Origin: Actinoplanes xinjiangensis
GTDB lineage: Bacteria; Actinomycetota; Actinomycetes; Mycobacteriales; Micromonosporaceae
Assembly (NCBI RefSeq): GCF_003148685.1
Contig: NZ_QGGR01000030.1
Span: 1-64,000 of the forward strand
Length of the DNA: 64,000 nt
Direction: 5' to 3'
The stretch's first letter is position 1, and each line of letters opens with the position of its first letter. Under the pieces are notes generated by a model. It had not been told where the DNA came from. It did not search any database and saw only the letters and a list, made by a program, of their open reading frames with translations. Of this stretch, positions 44,591 to 53,363 are shown piece after piece. A program made the translations under genes and the position numbers.

Positions 44591-45214
44591 TCAGATCACG
44601 CCGGAACGCACGGCGTACGCCACCGCGTGCGAGCGGTTCCGAAGTTTCAGCCGGTGGTTGAGGCCGTAGATGACGTTCTTCACCGTCCGCTCGGAGTAGC
44701 ACAGCTCGTCGGCGATCTCGTTGGTGTCGAGACCGTCGGCCATCAGCCGGAGCACGTCGATCTCACGCGAGGTGAGGCCGGAGGCGTTCAACCCGTTGGG
44801 GGTGAGCACGTCACGCTGCAGACGCTCGACGTGTTTGAGCAACTCGCCGACCAGGTTCGGCGGCAGGACCCCGCCACCCGAGGCCGCGGCGAGGACGCTG
44901 TGCAGGAGACGCTCGGCGGTGACCACGGCACGCGGGAGGATGGCCACCACCCGGCACTCCACCGCGATCAGCAGTTCCTGCTCGCTGATCTCGCCGGCGA
45001 CCAGCACCACGGGGGCGCCCACCTCACCGGCCGCGAGACGCAGCATGGCGATGACATCGGTGGTGAGCCGCTCAGCGGCGACGATCAGCACATCCGCCCG
45101 GGACCGCTCCCCGGCGGGCAGCACCGTGATGTCGGATCGTGTCCGAAGGTGACTCACCAGCCCCGCATGGGTCAACGGGTCCGGCGCGTGCACCGCGACA
45201 TCAACCTTCTCCAC
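44591..45214 (-). CDS. LuxR-family regulator with atypical receiver
   Basis: A 207-aa DNA-binding protein. The C-terminal LuxR helix-turn-helix is clear: LTSREIDVLRLMADGLDTNE and then YSERTVKNVIYGLNHRL. The N-terminal ~120 residues have the receiver fold pattern, but where PDVVLLD would stand it reads ADVLIVAAE, with no phospho-acceptor Asp, so control is unlikely to be by phosphorylation. GTG 45214 is preferred over GTG 45229 since GGAGG sits 5 bases upstream. No kinase gene is adjacent. It lies inside the T7SS operon, separated by 145 bases from YbaB upstream, so it may have its own promoter and control the locus. Confidence 0.85.
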   Translation of the reverse strand: MEKVDVAVHAPDPLTHAGLVSHLRTRSDITVLPAGERSRADVLIVAAERLTTDVIAMLRLAAGEVGAPVVLVAGEISEQELLIAVECRVVAILPRAVVTAERLLHSVLAAASGGGVLPPNLVGELLKHVERLQRDVLTPNGLNASGLTSREIDVLRLMADGLDTNEIADELCYSERTVKNVIYGLNHRLKLRNRSHAVAYAVRSGVI

Positions 45215-45359
45215 AGACACCTCCGTCACTCAATGTGGGCGGAGGGAGTGTCTTTAAACGTTCTTCAAAAAATCTCCACGGGAACCTCAACGGAGCCTAA
45301 CGGTCCATGAAGGTCTCAAGAACCCCCAGGCCAGAGGTGCGACCGAGATCCGGGTCACC

Positions 45360-45680
45360 TCAGTGGAGGTTGATCTCGACGGGCCCCATCTTCTCCGCAG
45401 CGAGGGCGGCGGCGTTCTCACCGGCCGCCCGCATCGCCTCCATGATTGCTCTCTGCAATGATGCGACGTCGCGCTGCTCGTAGACCCTGGGATCCACCCG
45501 GACGGCCTGAAGCCTGCCCAGGCCGGTGGACACGGCGACGACCGTGCCGTCCTGCGAGCGGCCGGTGACGACCGTCTTCTCGAGCTCCGCCTGGCCTCTG
45601 CGCATCCGGTCCTCGAGCCGCTGGGCGTTCTCCATGAACTCCTGGAAAGTGGGCGGTACGGGTGCGGAGGAGGGCTGCAC
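45360..45680 (-). CDS. YbaB/EbfC-family nucleoid-associated-like protein
   Basis: A 106-aa protein of the YbaB/EbfC fold, normally a dimeric DNA-binding protein. A long N-terminal helix (FQEFMENAQRLEDRMRRGQA) leads into a beta-sheet (GTVVAVSTGLGRLQAVRVDP) and a C-terminal helix (VASLQRAIMEAMRAAGENAA). GTG 45680 follows AAAGGCACCGCC. It is 27 bases behind the beta-helix/AAA gene in the T7SS operon. YbaB-like paralogues are frequently linked to T7SS genes in actinobacteria; they may act as chaperone-like small partners rather than nucleoid proteins, which is not shown here. Confidence 0.8.
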   Translation of the reverse strand: MQPSSAPVPPTFQEFMENAQRLEDRMRRGQAELEKTVVTGRSQDGTVVAVSTGLGRLQAVRVDPRVYEQRDVASLQRAIMEAMRAAGENAAALAAEKMGPVEINLH

Positions 45681-45707
45681 GGCGGTGCCTTTCTGCCAGG
45701 GGGACGG

Positions 45708-48700
45708 TCAGCCGACCACGGCCAGACCGACCGGCTGACCGCCCACGGCGGCAGCGGGCGGCAGGGCCAGGTCGGCCAGCGCGATGGTACGAGACCCGGT
45801 GCGCCGGGCCAGAGCCAGGGAGAACTGGTGGGCGGCACGAACGGTGCGCTCGGGCAGCTGCCCGGCCAGACCCGTCAACGCCGCCCGCACGTCCTCGGGG
45901 ATCTCGTGCCCACGCCGCTCCAGGTGCCGGACCACGATCGCGGCCAGCTCGTCGGTACTGAGCTCCGGCACCGACCACTGCTGCCCGAACACCTCACCGA
46001 TGGCCGGCACGGCCGCGCGCAGACTCGCGAGAACCGCCTCCTCGCCGATCAGCACGACCACCGGGTCACCCAGGCGGGAGCGGATCTGGTCGGCCAGCGC
46101 CTCCCCGATCTCCTGGGCCGCACCGCTGCCGTCATCCGACCAGCCGATCTGCAGCACGCCACCGGCGGCGTCGTCGAGCGCGGCGGCCACCAGGCTGCGG
46201 GCCTGACCGGGCCACTGCGGAGCCAGTTCCACACCGGTGCTCACCCGTACCAACTGGCCGACCGGCACGAGATCGAGCTCGGACAGACCTGCCGCGTAGA
46301 GACGGGCGTACTCGCCGCGCCCGCTGCCCGGGCGCCCGCTGATCAGCACGTTGCCGGTCTTGCCGGGGCCACGACGACGGTTGCGCCCTTCGCAGAGCTG
46401 CAACAGGGTCTGCCCGGCCGCCTCCTTCACCGCACGGCCGCCGACCAGCTCACAGAACCGTTTCCAGCTGCGGGCGGCGTTGATGGCTCCGATCGGATCG
46501 GTAGCCGCGTCCGGCTGGGCGGTCCGCTCGACCGGCAGATCCTCCAGCTGCGCCAACTCGGGCTCGACGTCGGCCGCAGTGAGCCTGTTGAGTTCGTTGT
46601 CCCTGGTCGGAGGCATCATCGCCAGACGGGACGCCTGGTTGTTGATCAGGGCCTCGAACAGCTTGCGGGCGACACGGCCGTTACCGAAGGTGGAATTCTT
46701 CGGGACCCGGGTGAAGTACTCGGTCAGGGCGTCGGTCGCGTCGTCGGTCAGCTCGTAGTAGTGCTTGCTGACCAGGTTCGAGGTGATCGTGACCAGTTCC
46801 TCCACCGAGTAGTTCGGGAACTCGACGGTGCGCGTGAACCGGGAGGCCATACCGGGGTTGGAGGCGAGGAACTTTTCCATCAGCTCGGAGTACCCGGCGA
46901 CGATCACCACGAGCTCGTCGCGGTGGTCCTCCATCATCTTCATCAGGGCGTCGATGGCCTCCTGACCGAAGTCCGGTCCGGAACCTCCCGAACCCGCCGA
47001 CAGGGTGTAGGCCTCGTCGATGAAGAGCACGCCGCCGATCGCCTTGGTGACCAGCTCGGTCGTCTTGATCGCGGTCGAACCGATGTACTGGCCCACCAGG
47101 TCGGCCCGGGCCGCCTCGATCATGTGGCCCTTGGAGAGGATGCCCAGCTCTTTGAGGACTGAGCCGTAGAGCCGGGCGACGGTGGTCTTGCCCGTTCCGG
47201 GCGGGCCGGCGAAGACCAGATGCCGGCTCATCGGCGGCATCGGCAGGCCCATCTGGAGCCGGACCTGTGACATCTTGATCAGGTTGATGAGCGCGGTGAC
47301 CTCCTGCTTCACCCCGCGCAGACCGATCAGGCTGTTCAGCTCACGCAGCGGCTCGCTGAGCTCGTCCTTGTCGCTCTCCGCGCTGTCACCGGACTGGCCG
47401 GGGAGCGGGGCGGGAACCGGCTCGGACGACACCTGCGAAACTCCGGCCGGCGCCGCCGGCTGTGGACGTCGCCCGACGGTCAGCGCGTCGGTGGTCACCT
47501 TGGCTCCGGGAGCCCGGCGGACATCGTCGTTGCCGCTGTCGCGCACCACGCACCGGGTCAGCGACACGGGCTCGGTGGTGTCCACGTTCACGCCGACCGC
47601 CGCGCTGTCGAGGACCTCGCAGTCGATGAAGGAACCCGACGATCCGGCTTCCAGGCTGATCCCGTCGGCTCCGGCGGTACGCACCCGGGTCTGGGTGGCG
47701 GTCACCGAACCCTTGATCCGCAGACCGTCCCGCGCCGCGTCGACCACCTCGCTGTCGCGCACCTGCACGGCGCCCTCGGCGACCAGGCCGGTACCACGCA
47801 GGACGCACGACTCCAGGGTCAGATCGGCGCCCGGGCCCACCTGTACGCCGGCGGCGTCCGTACCGGTGAACCGGCTTTCCCGAACCGTTGCCCGCGCCGA
47901 ACCGCTCAGGCTCAGGCCCACCGCGCCACCGGAGTCGACCACCAGGTCGGCGCCCTCGAACGAGGCGTTCTCCTGCACCAGCAGACCGGCGCCCTTGGCG
48001 ACCACGGCACGGAGCCGGTGCATCGTGACGGCCGAGTCACCGCCGATCGATGCGACGCTGTCGCCGGTTCCGCGGACGGTCAGGCCGATGAACCGGGGTG
48101 TGGCGTTGCTGCCGGTGCTGATCCCGATCGGGACGTCGCTGACGGTGCAGTCGGTGAAGGTCGGCTTCGCATCGCTGAGTACCTGCACCGCGGTGTGCTT
48201 GGCGCCCTTGAAGACACAGTTCCTGAAGGCAGGGGAGCCACCCTCGGTGAGGTGCACCGACTGTACGGCCGCGCCGGTGAAGGTGGAGTCGCTGATCTGC
48301 ACGTCGGCCTCGCCGCGCACGAAGACGTCGACATTGCTGCTCTCGGTGACGGTCAGGGCGCGCACCCGGGCCCAGGCCCGCTGCTCGATCACCAGTGCGG
48401 GCTTGCCGGAGCCGGTGATCTCGCACTGCTCCACCGTGAGCCGCGAGTCGCCGCCCGCGCAGATGCTGTTCGCCGCGGCGGCGGTGACGCGGCAGCGGCG
48501 CAGGGTCAGGGCGCTCTTCTCACCGACCACCACACCGGTGGTCGCGACGTCGTGGATGACGGTGTCCTCGATCGTGCTGGACCCGACCGACATCACCACC
48601 ACCCCGGCACCGACCGAGTTGGTGATGTCGCAGCCGCGCAGGGCGACGGAACCCTGCATACGAGCCAGCAGGGTGACCCACGAGGCGCCGCGGACCCGGC

Positions 48701-49013
48701 AGTCGTCCAGGGCGACCTCACCGGCGTACACGTCGACGGCGGCCAGCTTCGGATCGTCACTGCTCAGCGCGACACCGCGCAGTTGGGCGCCCTCACCGTG
48801 CACGACGAGAACGCTGCCCTCCTCGACGTGCACCTCGACGGTGCCGGGGTCGGCCGCGCTGATCGTCACCCGGTTGCCGACGATCAGCTTCTCGACATAC
48901 CTGCCCGGGTGGACGCTGATGGTCGCGCCCGGCTCCGCCCGGGACAGCGCCGCACCGATCGTCGGGTAGGAACCCGCCTTCCGGTCACCGACCACGAGAA
49001 CCTGCCGACTCAT
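45708..49013 (-). CDS. Beta-helix / EccA-type AAA+ ATPase fusion
   Basis: A 1101-aa cytosolic protein. Residues ~15-500 form a right-handed parallel beta-helix of ~20-24-residue turns (DCRVRGASWVTLLARMQGSV is typical). After a Pro-rich hinge comes a CbxX/EccA-type AAA+ domain (~560-790): Walker A GPPGTGKTTVARLY near 601, Walker B GVLFIDEAYTL near 659, and the NPGMASRFTRTVEFPNYS region. A third part (~870-1085) resembles a second ATPase, but its P-loop reads GRPGSGRGE, lacking the Lys and Ser/Thr. EccA ATPases dissociate secreted T7SS substrates from chaperones; the beta-helix may bind them. ATG 49013 follows GGAAGGGAT. It lies 4 bases downstream of the ART-like gene. Confidence 0.88.
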   Translation of the reverse strand: MSRQVLVVGDRKAGSYPTIGAALSRAEPGATISVHPGRYVEKLIVGNRVTISAADPGTVEVHVEEGSVLVVHGEGAQLRGVALSSDDPKLAAVDVYAGEVALDDCRVRGASWVTLLARMQGSVALRGCDITNSVGAGVVVMSVGSSTIEDTVIHDVATTGVVVGEKSALTLRRCRVTAAAANSICAGGDSRLTVEQCEITGSGKPALVIEQRAWARVRALTVTESSNVDVFVRGEADVQISDSTFTGAAVQSVHLTEGGSPAFRNCVFKGAKHTAVQVLSDAKPTFTDCTVSDVPIGISTGSNATPRFIGLTVRGTGDSVASIGGDSAVTMHRLRAVVAKGAGLLVQENASFEGADLVVDSGGAVGLSLSGSARATVRESRFTGTDAAGVQVGPGADLTLESCVLRGTGLVAEGAVQVRDSEVVDAARDGLRIKGSVTATQTRVRTAGADGISLEAGSSGSFIDCEVLDSAAVGVNVDTTEPVSLTRCVVRDSGNDDVRRAPGAKVTTDALTVGRRPQPAAPAGVSQVSSEPVPAPLPGQSGDSAESDKDELSEPLRELNSLIGLRGVKQEVTALINLIKMSQVRLQMGLPMPPMSRHLVFAGPPGTGKTTVARLYGSVLKELGILSKGHMIEAARADLVGQYIGSTAIKTTELVTKAIGGVLFIDEAYTLSAGSGGSGPDFGQEAIDALMKMMEDHRDELVVIVAGYSELMEKFLASNPGMASRFTRTVEFPNYSVEELVTITSNLVSKHYYELTDDATDALTEYFTRVPKNSTFGNGRVARKLFEALINNQASRLAMMPPTRDNELNRLTAADVEPELAQLEDLPVERTAQPDAATDPIGAINAARSWKRFCELVGGRAVKEAAGQTLLQLCEGRNRRRGPGKTGNVLISGRPGSGRGEYARLYAAGLSELDLVPVGQLVRVSTGVELAPQWPGQARSLVAAALDDAAGGVLQIGWSDDGSGAAQEIGEALADQIRSRLGDPVVVLIGEEAVLASLRAAVPAIGEVFGQQWSVPELSTDELAAIVVRHLERRGHEIPEDVRAALTGLAGQLPERTVRAAHQFSLALARRTGSRTIALADLALPPAAAVGGQPVGLAVVG

Positions 49014-49017
49014 GGCG

Positions 49018-51993
49018 TCATCCCTTCCGCTCCGATCCGGGCTGCGTGTTCCGTTCCAGTCCGGGCAGTGTCCGATTACGCCCATCGGCCTTGGCGCCGA
49101 TCCGCCGGCGGGGCTCGGCGGTGGCCCACCGGTCGACGCTGCGCCGCAGCGACGTCACCGCCAGCTCGTCGAGCGAGACCCGGTTGGCGTCGACCTTGCC
49201 GTTGTCGTCGATCTCGTTGGTGCCGATCTCCCGGATCAGGACCGCGCCACGCTCCCCCACGGAGGGCCGGCGCAGTTCCAGGATCTTGAAGTTGGTGCCC
49301 GGCAGGAACAGCACCCGGTCCTCGACCGCCTCGTCACCCTCCGGCTCCAGCACGGTGGTACGCCGAGCCGTCATCGACCAGATCAGCACGTCGGTGTCGC
49401 CGTCCTGGGTGGAGCAGGGCTGGGTCAGCGCGTGGACGAAGCCCCAGTCGGTGACGAGCTTGCGCTGCTGGTAGAGGTCCCATTCGTCCGCGGTCGGCGT
49501 GATCCGGTAGATCGTCGTCCCACGGAACGACGACATCCGGGACAGCCCGGAGACCACGCAGCGGGCGAACGGCACGTGCGGCCCGTTGCGCCCGGACCGC
49601 AGACCGGCGTCGACACCCGGGCCCCGGGCGGTGAGGTAGAGCCGCAGCGCCACCGAATCGGTGAGCACGTCCTCGGTGGACAGGCCGGAGCCCTGCATGC
49701 CGGGGTGCTCGGACATGGTCCGGGAGACCGAGCTGGCCATCACGTCGAACTCGCGGCTCAGGGTACGGCGCAGCCAGGCTCGTTCGTCGCCCAGTCCCTT
49801 CTCCCGGAGCAGCGCGCTCGCGCCGGCGGCCGGTACCGGCTGCCACTGGACGCCGGACCGCGGCGGGGCCGGCGCCGCCTCGGGTGCACGATCGGCCACC
49901 ACCGGCTCCGCGGCCGCCGGGACGACGATCACCGGTTTCGTGTCGGGAGCCGTCGGGGCAGGCGGCGCCGCGACGACGGTGGGCTCGACGACGGGTGTCA
50001 CCGGCAGCGACGTGTCCGTGCTGAGGGAGCCGCCGAAGCCCGCGGGCATGGTCGGGGGCTCGGGCATGGCCGGGGGCCCGGGCATCGTTGACGGCTCGGG
50101 CGCGGCCGGTGGCGCGGGCATGGCCGAAGGGCCGGGCTCGGCGAACGCGGCCGGCATCGCCGGCGGTTCGGGGACCCGCACAGCGACCGGGTCCGGGCCG
50201 GCGTGCACGACCGCCGGTGCCGGGGCCGGAGTCTCCGGTTCGACGGGAGCCGGCACGACCGGCTCAGCGACCGGAGCCGGAGCCGAGGGCCGGGCCGACG
50301 GTTCGGACGGTTCCGCAGCCGCCGCCGACGAGGTGACCGGCGCGGGCGCCGGGGGCACGACGGGTCTCGCGACAAGCCCCGGGACCGACGTGATGGCCGG
50401 CCCGGCGGCCGGAGCCGTGGCCGGTTCCACCAGGACCCGGGGCGCCACCGGGGCCGGAACCGCCCGCGCGGGTGGCACGACCGCCGGGGCCGGCGCCGGT
50501 TGCGCCCGCACCTGCTGCCGGGCGCCCGGCAACTGGATCTGCTCCTCGCCCGGGGCCTCGACCTCCAGGCGCGACGGCAGGGAGACCTCGGCGATGACCA
50601 CGTTCTCCGCGGCCACCGGGGCGGGCGGGGCCACCTCCACGTACACCGGGATGGGTGCCACCGAGGAGACCTTGCGGGTCTCCTCCTCCAGGTCGATGAC
50701 CGCCTGCGCCCGGCTGGCCGGCTTCGCCCCCGGCACCAGCACGGAGGCCGGCATCAGCGCACTGCCGCTGCCCTCCATGCCGCTGACCCGGGCGGCCAGG
50801 TCGACCGCGAGCTCGCGCATCCGGCCGGTGGCGGAGTGGATGGTGTCGTCGAAGACGAGGACACCGCCCTCGGCGTCGAGCATCGCGGCCCGCACCTGCT
50901 CGGCGTTCTTCGGCTCCTCCGCGGACCGTACCCAGAGGCCGGTCTGCACGACCTCGACCACGGCTCCGGGGGCGAACCAGTAGACCCGCGGCGAGATCTC
51001 CTCGGCCGTCGGCAGCGGCGGGCGGTGGGTCAGCACGGTGGGGCGGCGGGCCCGGGAGTTCGGATGCGCACGGGGCGTGTAGACCAGTTCGAGAGAGAAC
51101 GGCGCCCAGCCGAGCGTGCCGTCGGGCAGCACCGTACGGATCTCGTGTTTCTGCGGGCTGCCGATCGGCATGCCGGTGTAGCAGACCACGCTGGTGTTCA
51201 GCAGGTCGGCCAGGGCCTGGCCGAAGGCCTCGCCCTCGGGCATGCGCACATCGCCGAACTGCGCGAACCGCACCCGCTGCCGGTTCTCCTCGTCCAGTCC
51301 GCGCCAGAAGCGCACCACGTCGTCGAGGGAGAGCGCCGGGGTCCCGGGGCAGCCCAGCAGCACCGTCATGGTGTCCGGGTGACACGGCACGTACGCGGTC
51401 AGCCGCTGCCGGTGCTGCTCGACCAGCTCCGGGTTGCGGGTGCTGTGGATCCACACGCCCGCCGGGATCGGTTCGATCTCACCGGTCGCGCTGGAGGCCT
51501 GCGTCTCGATCGAGGCCCTGTCCCACAACGGGGTGGGGTATCGCTTGGCATCCCAGGTCGGCGGCCGGCCGGGACGGAACCGCACCCAGCCGCTACCCGG
51601 AACGGAGTGGACGAACAGCGCACCGGCCGCACCGCGGATCAGTTCGCCGTCGGGGGCGATCACCGTACGGTTCAGCCGCTCGGAGAGCCACTGTCCGGCC
51701 ATGGCGGCGGAGTTGTGGTGCCGGCCGCACGCCACCAGCCGGATGCCACGACGGCGGCGTGGCAGTACCACCGCCACCGACTCCCACGCGGTGATCGGCA
51801 TGCCGTCGCCGAGGTCGAGCACGACGACGTCGTTCTCGGCGTCCTCGATCATCGACAGTGCCAGCGACTGCGCCTCGGAACTGATCGCGTCCGCGGAGTG
51901 GACCACCAGGGCGTTGCCGACGGTGTGCTGCACGATGCCGCCGTCGGGCCGGTCCTTGCCACCACCGAGCAGGTCACGAAACCGGGATGCCAT
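49018..51993 (-). CDS. T7SS-locus ART-like protein (paralogue 1)
   Basis: A 991-aa soluble protein, paralogue of the product at 42118. Residues ~20-340 form an alpha/beta region (HTVGNALVVHSADAISSEAQ, then IRLVACGRHHNSAAMAGQWL), ~340-430 a linker domain, and ~440-720 a Pro/Ala/Val-rich disordered segment. Residues ~730-960 form an ADP-ribosyltransferase-like module: SSFRGTTIYRI, DWGFVHALTQPC at the STS position, then VEDRVLFLPGTNFKILEL where Glu-x-Glu has become Glu-Asp-Arg. ATG 51993 follows AAGGTGAG. It sits between EccB (9-base gap) and the beta-helix/AAA gene (4-base gap), so it is made together with the secretion core. I infer a non-catalytic, substrate-handling or scaffolding role. Confidence 0.7.
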   Translation of the reverse strand: MASRFRDLLGGGKDRPDGGIVQHTVGNALVVHSADAISSEAQSLALSMIEDAENDVVVLDLGDGMPITAWESVAVVLPRRRRGIRLVACGRHHNSAAMAGQWLSERLNRTVIAPDGELIRGAAGALFVHSVPGSGWVRFRPGRPPTWDAKRYPTPLWDRASIETQASSATGEIEPIPAGVWIHSTRNPELVEQHRQRLTAYVPCHPDTMTVLLGCPGTPALSLDDVVRFWRGLDEENRQRVRFAQFGDVRMPEGEAFGQALADLLNTSVVCYTGMPIGSPQKHEIRTVLPDGTLGWAPFSLELVYTPRAHPNSRARRPTVLTHRPPLPTAEEISPRVYWFAPGAVVEVVQTGLWVRSAEEPKNAEQVRAAMLDAEGGVLVFDDTIHSATGRMRELAVDLAARVSGMEGSGSALMPASVLVPGAKPASRAQAVIDLEEETRKVSSVAPIPVYVEVAPPAPVAAENVVIAEVSLPSRLEVEAPGEEQIQLPGARQQVRAQPAPAPAVVPPARAVPAPVAPRVLVEPATAPAAGPAITSVPGLVARPVVPPAPAPVTSSAAAAEPSEPSARPSAPAPVAEPVVPAPVEPETPAPAPAVVHAGPDPVAVRVPEPPAMPAAFAEPGPSAMPAPPAAPEPSTMPGPPAMPEPPTMPAGFGGSLSTDTSLPVTPVVEPTVVAAPPAPTAPDTKPVIVVPAAAEPVVADRAPEAAPAPPRSGVQWQPVPAAGASALLREKGLGDERAWLRRTLSREFDVMASSVSRTMSEHPGMQGSGLSTEDVLTDSVALRLYLTARGPGVDAGLRSGRNGPHVPFARCVVSGLSRMSSFRGTTIYRITPTADEWDLYQQRKLVTDWGFVHALTQPCSTQDGDTDVLIWSMTARRTTVLEPEGDEAVEDRVLFLPGTNFKILELRRPSVGERGAVLIREIGTNEIDDNGKVDANRVSLDELAVTSLRRSVDRWATAEPRRRIGAKADGRNRTLPGLERNTQPGSERKG

Positions 51994-52002
51994 GAGATCG
52001 AC

Positions 52003-53358
52003 TCACCTTACTTCTGCGGCCGCGATGGCCCTCACGCTCAGCGTCGGACCCGTGGGCAGCAACGCGAGCAGGTTCTTCGGGAAAGGAACGGCCGCGACCT
52101 TGTCGAGCTTGAGCGCTGCTGCGGAATCCGGGTCACCGATCGGGTAGGCCTTCCCGTCGTCCGCGATGTAGGTGGGCAGGGGTTTGCTGTAGCTCTCCTG
52201 GTACGGCGTGGGGATGACCGCCATGCCGGAACCGGGGGCGGTGAGCACCGAGGTCCGTCCGGCCGGGTCCACTCCGGACCGGGCCGGCGGCACGAACACC
52301 GCGACGCTGGTGAACTGCTGCTCACCCACCGGCGCCTGCCGCAGGCAGAGCGCCTCCCGTCCCGGCTCCCGCGGAGTCAGGCCGGTCAGGTCGGGCAGCC
52401 GGGTGAGCAGCGAGCGGTCGTCGGACTTGCGGGCCGAGACCAGGTCGGCGGCGTCCAGCTCGACCGGTTTCCGGTCGCTGGTCGCGGTCGCGAACAGGAA
52501 CTCGGTCCGGCTGATCGCCGCCAGGCCGTCGCGCCGCAGGACGAACAGCTGCTCCACACCGGCGTCCGGCTGCTGCCGGAACAGCGTGCCGACCGGATGA
52601 CTCGCCGGCCCCACCGTCCCCGGCTCACCGGCGCCGGGGACCTTGGCGGGCGCCAGCGCGGGGCCGTCCGGCAGGTAGTCCAGCCAGGACTGCGGGGCCT
52701 GCACATCCCGGACCGTGCTGGCGCCGAGCGCGACGAGCACCGCCGGATCGCTCACCCGGTATTTCCGGTCGGCGGTCACCAGGTAGGTCGCCGCCTGGGG
52801 GCCCCGGACCACGACGAAACCGTCGGCCGGCACCCCGGCGCCGGTGACCCGCGGGTCCAGGTTCAGGCCGAGCCCCTCACCCGGGGAGTCCGACACCGAT
52901 CCGGGCAGGCAGACCAGCCAGGGGCCGGTGACCATCGAGTCGGTCGCGATGGATTGCGGTGCGCCCTCGATCCCGATCGACGGTCCGCGCGGCACGTCCT
53001 TGAGCGATTCCTTGGAGATCAGCTTCACGGTGCCGGACGGGCCCTGGATCAGCATGGCCGAGGTGAGATTCGGTGTCGGCCGCAGCATCCCGTTCAGGAA
53101 CACGAAACGGGTCCCGCTCTCCTTCTCCACCAGGATCATCCCGGGCTGGGTGTACGCCTTGCTGCCACCGGGGACGATCCAGCCGTAGACGGCGAACCCG
53201 GCCACCACCAGGACGCTGATCAGTACGCCGAAGGACAGTCCGGTCAGAGCGCGCCGGCCCGGGATCTCCGCGGTCGACGGGTCGCCCTCCACGAGCGCGG
53301 AGCTCAACCGGCCCACCATGAACTGATGGGCGTGTACGTGGTCGCGCTGAGTCTGCAC
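52003..53358 (-). CDS. eccB: T7SS membrane core protein EccB
   Basis: A 451-aa EccB: the opening VQTQRDHVHAHQFMVGRLSS is the family signature, followed by one transmembrane helix (~42-62, FGVLISVLVVAGFAVYGWIV) and a large extracytoplasmic domain of repeats with a Cys pair (GPWLVCLPG and REALCLRQ). EccB forms part of the T7SS membrane pore complex with EccC and EccD. GTG 53358 is chosen by the signature; it lies 5 bases behind the EccD stop, and the frame also extends upstream without homology. The length is close to mycobacterial EccB, about 480 aa. Confidence 0.93.
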   Translation of the reverse strand: MQTQRDHVHAHQFMVGRLSSALVEGDPSTAEIPGRRALTGLSFGVLISVLVVAGFAVYGWIVPGGSKAYTQPGMILVEKESGTRFVFLNGMLRPTPNLTSAMLIQGPSGTVKLISKESLKDVPRGPSIGIEGAPQSIATDSMVTGPWLVCLPGSVSDSPGEGLGLNLDPRVTGAGVPADGFVVVRGPQAATYLVTADRKYRVSDPAVLVALGASTVRDVQAPQSWLDYLPDGPALAPAKVPGAGEPGTVGPASHPVGTLFRQQPDAGVEQLFVLRRDGLAAISRTEFLFATATSDRKPVELDAADLVSARKSDDRSLLTRLPDLTGLTPREPGREALCLRQAPVGEQQFTSVAVFVPPARSGVDPAGRTSVLTAPGSGMAVIPTPYQESYSKPLPTYIADDGKAYPIGDPDSAAALKLDKVAAVPFPKNLLALLPTGPTLSVRAIAAAEVR

Positions 53359-53363
53359 CCCGC

